The notes under the pieces were generated by a model, which worked only from the letters and a program-made list of their open reading frames with translations, was not told the DNA's origin and did not search any database. A stretch of 64,000 nucleotides of DNA from Galdieria partita (taxonomy: Eukaryota; Rhodophyta; Bangiophyceae; Galdieriales; Galdieriaceae): assembly GCA_025991245.1 (NCBI GenBank), contig BQMJ01000003.1:1-64000 (forward strand), written 5' to 3'. The translations under genes and the position numbers were made by a program. Below, piece after piece: positions 55,404 through 64,000 of this stretch (within the stretch, counting starts at the first letter, position 1; every line of letters begins with the position of its first letter).

Positions 55404-55941
55404 TAGAGAGTGAACCCGTAAACTTTTTATTGCATATGTTTCATAGTATGTCGAAATCATCTGTATTATTGCAAGTGTCAAATAAAGGATTCGGTATTCT
55501 GATGATATAGGCTGCTTTATATTGAACATACAAAGGGGTTGTAAGGTTCAGCAGCATTTTCGAATGTTCTGAGATGAATGGAAAGTTATACGCAATGGAG
55601 TTACGATATTGAAATTCATACGCTTACATGCCACACGACTCAAACAAATTACACAATCGTACAAGACAACTCATGAATATCAGACAATAATTCCGAGACG
55701 CAAATCCTTCACAATTTATTTGAGGCGATAAAAGAATTGATGCAACTCGACTAGCTTCTTATTGCAAATACTCTATTTCATAAAGTTCAAGGTTACTCAT
55801 TTCTCAATTCAAACCTCATCTTGACAAAACAATTACCTTTGAAATGATAAAGTTTCAACTCTTCGTAATAACCTGAGGAACGACAATTTCTTCAAATCTC
55901 GTATCTCTTGCATACATCAACGCCCACTTTGTCTACGTAAT
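55404..55941. other. Convergent 3' region
   Basis: The stretch between the stop codons of the DUF2358 gene and the Nudix gene holds both 3' untranslated regions. The minus-strand open frame 55287-55529 overlaps the end of the DUF2358 coding exon and is not a gene. Nothing else seen. Confidence 0.45.
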
Positions 55942-56877
55942 TTAGGCAAAAAACTTCATTCGCTTTGAAATCCTTACTGTGGCAAACGCCAAGTTATCCC
56001 ATGGTATCTTTTCCCAGGAAAACTGTTCCACCTCCAGTGTTTCATTGTTGGGAACAAACTCTTCCAGTTCCGACAGTTCAGATCTAAATACCAGGTGCAC
56101 CTAGAGCGTCAAGTAACATTGCTTATTTATAATATGACACTTGAAGACTACCTGTCCAGCAGAAACAAGGTTGTAGACACCTAAAAGCTGGCCTGTCTGT
56201 ATTTGTAATCCAGTTTCTTCAAATGTCTCTCGTCGTGCTCCTTGAAAGCTTAATAGAGCCTCAAGAATAAAAAATTCTTCTACAATGTCAAATATTTAAG
56301 CATACCTACTTTCTTCCATTTCCATAAAACCTGCTGGAATAGTCCATTTACCGTACGATGGTGGAATACCTCGCTTACACAAAATAACAGATGCTTTGTC
56401 CTCTACGAGGCAAACTGCACCAACCTGAGCAATTATAAGGTGGACTTGAAGAATGTACATTTCAATAACAAAACATACGACAACTTTGGGATTCACATAG
56501 AAAATTGTGTGACAACACGAACAAACTGCACGAACTCGATTGTCTCCTGCCGGAATCTTCCATTCCGCCTTGGAACCACATCTCTGTATCGTTCAAAAGA
56601 CAATAAGCAATCAACAAAAGACTCGTTCTAGACATACACTGCAGTATTTAATATTTCTGATATAATCTGGAAGTTGATTTTCCCTTTCACTAATTAGTGA
56701 ACTACATAGCAATCTCCTGTTTGGGGCTTCTTGCAGATGGCTCCTTCTAACTAAAGCGAGCAATCTAGTTCCACGAAAACATCTCGAAGACAAGTTTTTC
56801 GTAATATCTACATTAGAAACCCGTTTCCAGTGTCCCTGTGAATAAGAAACCGTAAAACCGAGGATCGAACGAATCAT
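55942..56877 (-). CDS. NUDX23-like Nudix hydrolase (FAD pyrophosphatase type)
   Basis: In plants NUDX23 hydrolyses FAD and controls flavin levels in plastids. About six exons with short introns. A basic leader of ~60 residues is followed by DYIRNIKYCSVCLER, a zinc ribbon with a second pair in VRAVCSCCHTIFYVNPK, then VGAVCLVEDKASVILCKRG, PPSYGKWTIPAGFMEMEES and (after splicing) FQGARRETFEETGLQI. The last two assemble a perfect Nudix box, G-x5-E-x7-RE-x2-EE-x-G. LGVYNLVSAGQ and PWDNLAFATVRISKRMKFFA complete the protein. The zinc ribbon plus Nudix order is the NUDX23 arrangement. The stop codon is at 55942-55944. Confidence 0.85.
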
Positions 56878-57434
56878 ATGCTTCTCGGATCAGTAAACAT
56901 TGTTCAAAAGGTCAATCCTCAAAATTTAATTTGCGATTCTTTCATGCAACAAAATACAACATCGCCACATTATACTGTCATATTATATGTCAGCTATTTC
57001 TGGTACAACAAGAAATAATCTACAACATCACAAGTACTTGTGTGAATACTTCGATCACTCTGTCACACTGCACGCTAATTCTATTCCATTACTCTACTGC
57101 GTTTTGGGAAAGTCGTCACCCAAAGAATTCCCCAACAAGAGCCGCAAATTCATATGTCACAAACGGCAGTTATTGGAGTAATAAGGAGTAAATAAAATCA
57201 GCAATCAATGAAAATGATTGGCAATATATAATCACATATATATACTATGCCAACAAAAAAGAAGGTACTGTCCAACCATACAACCAAAAGAACAACAAGT
57301 GCAAAGACATATCTACTGGCTACAAGAAAAAGCTTCAAAATCAATATTCGTTTTGAACAGTTATGAACAACAACTTGAAAGCTCATTCGCTCTATTTCTT
57401 CCTAAGAAGAATTAATTGTCTAACATATACTAAA
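56878..57434. other. Intergenic stretch
   Basis: Between the Nudix gene start and the FAM50 gene stop. It holds the Nudix promoter and the FAM50 3' region. Short overlapping open frames (56931-57415) are AT-rich and without motifs. An AT run, CACATATATATACTATG, lies near 57233-57249. Confidence 0.4.
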
Positions 57435-58480
57435 TCAAAAACTAGGGAAATCTCTTGGAACTTGACCGTAGTTCTTCGACGCATCAAAAACTTCCCACAT
57501 AGATGCTGGATAAATATGCTTATTCCGTTCGTACCATCTCCGTTCTACAACCTGAAACAAGAAGAGTAAGCAGAACTAAAAATTCTTCTGTTTCCTACCT
57601 TGGCAGCATGACTTTCATCCTTCTCTATTGAAGCATCATTTCGAATTCTGATGTCTTCATGCACATCAAAACAAAATAAAGAGCCATTTTTTCCGCGTGC
57701 TTTCATGCTGATAAGGTCATAAAACGATAAGTGATGAGGGATAATCATATCTTCTTTTACAAACATTAGGTCCTCAACTTTACAGTGCTTCAGAGTTGAA
57801 ACATCCTGCTGTATCATGCTAAGAAACTTGGCAATAGTTGTGCCCTTCTTACAAGAGAGCATTTTGCGCTGACCTCTACCATCCCATACGCTGTATGTGA
57901 TATCAATCACTTCATTCTTTACGCGTTCTTGTTCACTAAGCCAATGCTGTTTTAATCGTTCTCTTTCTAAGCGTTCCGCTTGTTCACGGTCTCTGTCTGG
58001 TAAGAATGACGTGTCTACACCAGGATCCATACCAATTTGTCGATTTTGCTTCACAAAAAACCCTTTTTCATGTGAAAATAAAACGTCACTCTCCTTGTTG
58101 GTATCTTCTCCTGAAGTATTAGAACTACTACCACTTGCTTTCTGGGAAGGTGTGAAATATGCGTCCTTCGCCAATCCCAATAAGTTTTCTTCTTGGTCTT
58201 CCAGAATATCTCCAAACGATAAGCGACTTAAGTTTGCTCGTTTTACTCTCTTTTTCTTGGTCTCCAACTCTTCTACTTTTCTAGAAGAGTTCTGAGAAGC
58301 TGCTTCTTCCACAGCACACCTTTCTAGATATTGTCGTCTTGCTCTGAAGTCCTTGAAAGTTACTAAACCAACAGTATCTTTTCGAAGTAAGTCTTCAACA
58401 GCATCTTTATGAGTAGAAAATTTATTCGACAAGTTTGAACCGTTATGGTTGTTCAAGTCGGATAACTTGCCTTGGTCCAT
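57435..58480 (-). CDS. FAM50/XAP5 (XCT) nuclear protein
   Basis: FAM50A associates with the spliceosomal C complex; plant XCT affects the clock and small RNAs. Two exons (58480 down to ~57600, then ~57550-57435, 47-bp intron). The N-terminal part is charged coiled coil ([37 protein letters not shown]). The XAP5 domain is clear: [94 protein letters not shown], and across the intron [17 protein letters not shown] followed by MWEVFD. The start is placed at the ATG 58478-58480, since the upstream in-frame codon is TTG. Confidence 0.93.
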
Positions 58481-58805
58481 ATCAAGTTCTCTCAATTCAC
58501 AAAATGGTTAGAATATTGGATGAAAGACGTTAGATTCAACTTTCTAAAATAATGAAGAACTGAATAACTTTGATATTTGAGAGAAGGATAGAGCATTCAA
58601 GTAAACATGGCAAACAAATGCTTCTTTCAAAATATTTATCCTCTTTGTATTAACGCTTGATTATTTAATTGTTTTGCTTCTTTAGCGAAAGTATCATCAA
58701 AAGAACATGAAATAAAAACACAAAACCTTTTGGTTTACAAGAGTCTCAGAAATCATTATGCACAAACACCGATATCCTGTATCTAGAAACAAATATATAA
58801 ATAGT

Positions 58806-59374
58806 TCATTCGGTCCTCTCGAGTTGCTGTGTTGGTGGTTGAGAAACTCCGAAAGAAGATGGATAAACGGCTGTAGTTCCAGTGTAATAAGAGGGTGTGA
58901 ATGTCTCATATTGTGCAAACAAAGGGTTGAATCCCACAGGTAACGTACTGCTTGATTGCACCGTAGCTAGATAAACTTGTCAAACATTTCTCTTGCAAAA
59001 ACGCAAAGGAGACTTACTCGCAAAGCCGTACGTGGGAACAACCAAGCCCAGAGCAACTCGTCGTTCAAAATCATAAACCTTCCAAGTTTAGCAACGCTGC
59101 ATGGACAAGGAAGATACTTACCACTGCGTCAATTTGCTGCTGCAAAGACTCACCAATAAACTGCCTATAATACTCAGCAACTAACAACCAACGTGAGTAG
59201 CGACACCCACTTGAGAGCTCATACTTACAATTCATACGGTGCCTGTTACCATCATTATGTTGTTTACGTACTGCTGGCTTCCACACGTTAGCTAGAAGAC
59301 GTCAAAAAAGACGACGGACTTACCGAGTCGTGCGTAAGATAAACATCACAATAGTCACAATAGTACTTGCCCAT
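58806..59374 (-). CDS. SNRPC: U1 snRNP protein C
   Basis: U1-C stabilises 5' splice-site pairing by U1 snRNA. Five small exons are joined by ~45-55 bp introns. The N-terminal zinc finger reads [17 protein letters not shown], then [14 protein letters not shown] after the first intron, giving the C-x2-C...H-x5-H finger of the family. [19 protein letters not shown] follows, the usual helix. The last exon is Gln/Ser/Thr/Tyr-rich ([19 protein letters not shown], ending QQLERTE) in place of the Pro/Met-rich tail of animal U1-C. Five exons within 570 bp is notable even here. Start at 59374. Confidence 0.88.
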
Positions 59375-59717
59375 GATACCAATTGACTAGAATCCAAAGG
59401 AAATGTCATTCTTGACAACTTGAATCATAATTTTCAAATATCCTTTTTATCAGTGAAGTTAATACAGTCCTCTATATCACTGCTCTGTAAGTTGACTATT
59501 CACATAGAAATTCCAGTGGATAATCTAGACAAGATAGGTAGAACAACTACAACAAGAAACAACGACTAGAAAGTTTCCAATATGAAAAGAATAACGATGG
59601 TTTATTTTCTGTTTTGTTCAATGAAATAGAAAAAGAACATCCCAAACACAAATGGCTGAGAAACCCGCGAAATACATTTGAACAAAGGGCATTCTCTCGA
59701 AGCTCCTTTGAATTTAC
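59375..59717. promoter_or_regulatory. Divergent promoter region of U1-C and the CBM48 gene
   Basis: A 343-bp gap between divergent start codons. The open frame 59614-60021 begins here and runs through the proline-rich exon in the wrong frame, so it is not a gene. No motif can be assigned. Confidence 0.4.
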
Positions 59718-61032
59718 ATGGCTACTTCACCACCACCTCCACCACCTCCTCCTCAACCAAAAGGTGCTGGACTACTTGCAAAGCCTCCTCCTCCTCCTCC
59801 TCCTGCTGGAAACCAGAATACAGCACGCGGTAATCCACCGAGTACAACTCAACCTGCCAACAATACAACATCTCCGCCACCTCCGCCACCTCCTCCGGTT
59901 CCATCAAGTGGAGGAAAAGCTGCATCGGCTCCGCCACCTCCTCCTCCTCCTGCAACGTCTAATACAGGAACGAAGAGCGCCATACCTCCACCACCGCCTC
60001 AAGCTCCTGCTTCAAAAGTAGCAACGTCAGCACCTCCTCCGCCTCCTCCACCTTCAACAGCGACAGGGACAAAGACTGTGGCTCCTCCACCACCACCGCC
60101 TCAAGCACCTCCTTCAAGGGCAGCAACAGCAGCAACTCCTCCTCCTCCTCCTCCTCCTATTGTCGGAAATTCCAGCGTTCCAACACCAGTGACTGAAAAT
60201 TCGAGTCAGCAAGCACCGCAAAACTCCTCTGCAGTTCAGGTAAGTGTAATACTTGTGAGGTTATTGTAATAGAGCCTAACCTGCATCAAGCATTCTCATT
60301 TAGTCTCGGCAGATATTTCATCATCTGAAATTCAACCTGCAAATCAGATTGAAGCCACATCGCACAAGTCCGCGGAGGCATCTACAGATGTTGGAGCCGA
60401 TCAAGAAAAGGATAAATTATCTAATTTACGAAAGCAAGGATCTAATACCGATAAAATTAATATGAATCCCAAGGAGCCTCAAAAAGTAAGACATCTTTTC
60501 TAGTCTCCAAAATATTATTGAATGCCGTTTTCTAAGGCTGCTGTCCCTTCTTCAACAAGCCAGCGAAAGAGGCAACAGTCAAATTTGTTTTCGAAATTGA
60601 AACAAAAGAAACAGCCCGCTACAGATCTAGAAAAGGAAGGAGTTCGTACAGAATTTGTGTACGCAGATGGAGCTCAGGAGGATGTATTGTTATCAGGAGA
60701 TTGGAATAACTGGGCTCCGATTCAGATGTATCATGAAGGAGGTAATTAAAATCTTTTTCTCGTACTATAAGTTGATTAACACTGATTGAGGTGGAATATG
60801 GTCAGTTGTAACTCTGGTTCCTCCAGGGACTCATGAATTTAAGTTTATCGTGGATGGAGAGTGGCGACATAGCACAAGACATCCAACTGTAGGTATTGAT
60901 GAAGAAAGCAAAAATAATGTGAGAGTTGTCAAAGGTCCTCCAACAATACAACCCAAAATGGAGTTACCAACAACAATATCTGAGAAAGATCTCACGGACG
61001 ATCAGATGGGATGTAATTGCAGCATACAATAA
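59718..61032 (+). CDS. Proline-rich CBM48 (glycogen-binding) protein with C-terminal CaaX box
   Basis: Four exons, about 380 residues. Exon 1 (59718 to ~60240) is almost wholly polyproline (MATSPPPPPPPPQPKGAG, and five further P7-P8 tracts spaced by Ala/Ser/Thr). A charged linker follows (DKLSNLRKQGSNTDKINM, FSKLKQKKQP). The C-terminal part is an AMPK-beta-type CBM48 domain: VLLSGDWNNWAPIQMYHEGG, then WSVVTLVPPGTHEFKFIVDG, EWRHSTRHPTVGIDEES and NNVRVVKGPP, with the conserved Trp residues that bind alpha-glucan. The protein ends MGCNCSIQ, a CaaX box with an extra Cys. The kinase-interaction domain of AMPK-beta is absent. A role linking floridean starch to membrane or actin is inference. The exon 1-2 join is uncertain. 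Confidence 0.8.
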
Positions 61033-61092
61033 CATTAGGTATCATATATTTATCGGTCAAAAAAAGTATGAATAGTTTATAAGTCCAGTTGT

Positions 61093-64000
61093 TCAACTCG
61101 CGTGTAGAACAACACGAATATGACGACAGACTGCTTGTGTAAAAGATGCATCTCGGTTCTTCCAGAGACCACGAGAAGCAATCTCCAACTATAAAATATT
61201 TTTTAATTTCTTCAGTAAAATAGAAAATCCTATTCAACTGACCTGCTGACAAAATGGCAAAATTACATCACGAGCATCCTTCAATATCTTCTCCAGTTGC
61301 ACAGCAGAATATCTATGTCGCACCATAAACTCACAAGACTGGACATCTGAATATTTATTTGTGTTATTTCATTTGCAGTAGAAGTTGGAAACGCTCTTCT
61401 TACTAGGTTCACCATATAATTGTTCCTTACACATGGTCAGAATTCTGTCAATCACCAATATGCCACTTTCAAGAGCATAAAAACAGACATCAGCTATATT
61501 TCGAGCATGAATGGAAGCTTTCTTGATAACGGATAACATGAACAAAGTCTCTGATAATCACATGTCAGAACAAAAATCTGCAAACAATGATTTCATTGTA
61601 CCTTGAATATTAGTTGCATATTCTTCTTTTGCAAAGTCAACAAACAACTTTGCTTTTGAATTATCCCGTGAATACAACTCCATCTTGTCTGCTTCTTCAT
61701 CAAAGAACTTCATTTCTGTAAAAGCAGCAAATACACAACCACAAATTTCACTTAAAGACGATACTACACTGCCTCTAGTCTTTAAGCCATCATCCACAGA
61801 GTCATATTTTGTATTCAGCGAGAAATGACTCCACAAATTGGGAAGCAATTGTAATAAAAACAAATATATTCGTCGACAATGGCAACGGGCATAAAGATAG
61901 TCTCGTTCCAGCAGAGAGCCTTACCAAAAGTTATCAAACACTCTGTAAATGGCTCTTATAGTTACACGACTTACCACTTTCTGGATGAAAAATATTATTT
62001 CTTGAGAGTTGCATCAAGTCCGTCGGTTGAATGCGAGGTACATAGGAACCTTCAATATGCAAGGAAACACTCTTTTCCACTTGAAACACATCTCTATCTT
62101 GACAAACTCGAAAAATGGCTTCAAAGCATAACTTGGTAATAGATATAATAATGGGAGACTAGATAGCCTTTGATTGATATTCAAATTCTCTAAAAAACCC
62201 ACCTACCGAAGCAGCAAAAGGGGCAATCAGAACGAGCAACTGACCAAGTGACTCAAGAAACTTTAGATTTCTAATGAACATAACAAGGCCAGGGCTTCTA
62301 ACTACTTGTCTCAAGGGAGTTTCCATCGCATCCAGACAAGACAGACATAAATCCAACAAAGATTTCGGAGGACTATCTTTCAGAGTATTACAAAGAATAG
62401 AGCTCGCGGTTTCAATTAAAGACGATACAATATGAATACTTGTCTCCACAGGAGCCAGTAAGCCTGAATGAATAAGTAATTCATCATTGCGGAGACCACT
62501 GGAAAGTAAACTCGACGATGATTCAAGTCTCGCATTCATTTGGTAAACAAAACTTCCTCTATCGGCTACGAATTCCACAAACGGAATCAACGAATTTGTA
62601 AACTTCTCAAGAGTCAACTTTTCCAATGTTTTTAGAAAAGAATAATACACACTAACCTGGCATTCTGTCAAGACACCAATATCTTCTAATGACGCCATCG
62701 CTTTTATCAAACACAGCAGACTATCCAACAATGGAAGAGCAATAAAGCTCTCTTCTTCATTTTCCACATTGGAGTCATCTGCACGTGTATATCGAACAAG
62801 AGAGTCAGATGCAAACAAATCATCTCCGTTAGTTGTGAACTGTCCCGCAATACTTCGGTAAATACTTCTTTGAAAATGACCACTAGAAAAGATATTGTAA
62901 AATAGCTGTCGCATTCTTCCATTTGCTCGTAACAACTGATGAATATCCAAACCGAATTCACCAAGCATCAGTCGATGAAACACTAGGTATTGAATAACAA
63001 CGGATAACATCAACGAGCCAACTGCCAGTTTGGATAGTGATAAGTAGTGACTGGCTTCCGAGATGACAATATCGATAATCCACTCTACACAAGTCTTTCG
63101 AGAATGAAAGGCATGTTGACTTAAAATGTGAAATATTTGCTTAGCATCTGCAACTGTTTCGTTGGGTTGATTTATCTCATATGTGGAATATTCTGCTAAA
63201 TATTCGAAAACTATACCAATACTTGTCCATAACGAAAGACCTGTCGTCGAAGACTCCTTCAACTTGAGCATCCACAAAATCAAAGTCTTGGAAGCCATAA
63301 CAAAAGTATTATGAGCATAGAAGATATTGCATCGAGGAGTAGAAAGGTCATGAAGTTTCTTCAATAGGAGCAGCAATGTTGCATGAATACTCTCATCCGA
63401 CAAAAAGGTCTTCGCTGCTGGTTGTTCTTTACTTGATACTAAGAAATCAACGAAATTCAGCAACTGCAAAATCCACGAGGAAAGCATTTCTTCGGTATCT
63501 GCCTGCTTCTTAGAGTCTAAACGACAAGTTGCAGCAAGAAGTAATTGATACCAGCTTGAAAACAGATTTTGGAGTTCTTCAGAATGGATTTTGTCAAACG
63601 ACGTAACTATAAGAGTCAAAAGAGTAAAAAGTTGTGATACATGCAACGGTATATCCAACTCCATTATTTGAACTCCTTCATTTGTATTTCGATATGAATA
63701 TTCAAAATAACACAAGGCAATGAGGCGCAACGAGGATGACAATGATTGACAGAATAGAGAAGAATCAGCAACATGAGTCACGAGATTGTCTTTTGACTGA
63801 CTTCCATAACATTTCAATAACCCAGTCAATAGTTCCATTTTATGAAAGCCAATATATCGAAATGCATATGAACTTGTCGCTTGTCTACTGCAAATCAACG
63901 ACAAGAACGACAACGATACGGCCAAGTTCTTGTCAGAGAAACTTTGGTTCTCTGCCAATACAGTGACAACCTTTACTACGGCAGAAAATATTCCTTCTCC
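61093..64000 (-). CDS. Large alpha-helical protein, 3' part (possible scaffold nucleoporin)
   Basis: The reading frame is open to the right edge of the window (the apparent start at 63958 is TTG, and the frame continues upstream), so this is the C-terminal ~850 residues of a larger protein. The main exon (to ~62205) is Leu-rich helical solenoid (LLKKLHDLSTPRCNIFY, HRLMLGEFGLDIHQLLRANG, RMRQLFYNIFSSGHFQRSI). At least four further exons continue down to the stop at 61093-61095: FEAIFRVCQDRDVF, SLLERDYLYARCHCRRIY, NIADVCFYALESGILVIDR, RHRYSAVQLEKILKDARD and the end CRHIRVVLHAS. The long helical architecture suits Nup188/Nup205-type nucleoporins or another HEAT-like scaffold. I do not recognise it firmly. 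Confidence 0.55.

Noticed and set aside
59614-60021. His/Leu-rich and Glu/Val-rich frames across the polyproline exon (59614-60021 plus, 59722-59955 minus)
   Set aside because: Frame-shifted readings of CCT/CCA/CCG repeats. The true frame is fixed by the ATG at 59718 and the downstream CBM48 exons.
61879-62139. Plus-strand 86-codon frame MATGIKIVSFQQ...
   Set aside because: It is antisense to exons of the large minus-strand protein, whose splice sites and continuing frame (SLLERDYLYARCHC...) explain this region better.

Overview
This window is the left end of a eukaryotic nuclear chromosome, most like a cyanidiophyte red alga of the Galdieria type. The reasons are AT-rich DNA, densely packed genes on both strands, spliceosomal introns of only about 45-75 bp with GT..AG ends, and a photosynthetic gene set (photorespiratory hydroxypyruvate reductase, DUF1995, DUF2358 and DnaJ-zinc-finger proteins with transit-like leaders). 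The genus is an inference from gene style; no marker gene was compared.

Layout. 1-600: telomere, a mix of 10- and 11-base units (AATAAACCCT and AAATAAACCCT). 600-5800: two diverged tandem copies of a subtelomeric repeat of about 2.4 kb, with a short third copy between them and telomere-like stubs at the joints. 5800-21250: gene-poor, AT-rich subtelomere holding relics. These are a possible Rab-like fragment, two copies of an old dispersed repeat, one or two unrecognised decayed reading frames, a broken Crypton DNA transposon (tyrosine recombinase plus a GCR1_C-like tail), and a fossil P-loop ATPase. 21465-25430: one intact 1,321-residue secreted repeat protein with 27 near-identical 34-residue units; it marks the edge of the subtelomere.

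From 25.6 kb to the right edge lies ordinary gene-dense chromosome, about one gene per 1.7 kb and with no obvious operon logic. Genes in order: TRAX (C3PO RNase partner), COG6 (Golgi tethering), RAD52, a DUF1995 plastid protein, an AtpI-like/guanylate kinase fusion, ribosomal protein eS26, a short RHD3/Sey1-type GTPase, MtnB (methionine salvage), ThiE/TenI, an NRAMP-like metal transporter with an altered metal site, a TPX2-like protein, a nucleotide-sugar-transporter-like protein, mitochondrial m-AAA protease (FtsH/AFG3), 3-hydroxyanthranilate dioxygenase, OXA1, UTP7, MED7, hydroxypyruvate reductase, a DnaJ-zinc-finger protein, a DUF2358 protein, a NUDX23-like Nudix hydrolase, FAM50/XAP5, U1-C, a proline-rich CBM48 protein with a CaaX box, and the 3' part of a large helical protein that runs off the window.

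Neighbouring genes are often divergent with less than 150 bp between start codons (RPS26/guanylate kinase, MED7/HPR, HAAO/OXA1, MtnB/ThiE), so promoters must be very small or shared. The most interesting items are the Crypton with a fungal-type C-terminal domain, the cysteine-capped repeat glycoprotein, the NRAMP with a lost metal-site methionine, the AtpI-like/guanylate kinase fusion, and the CaaX-tailed CBM48 protein.
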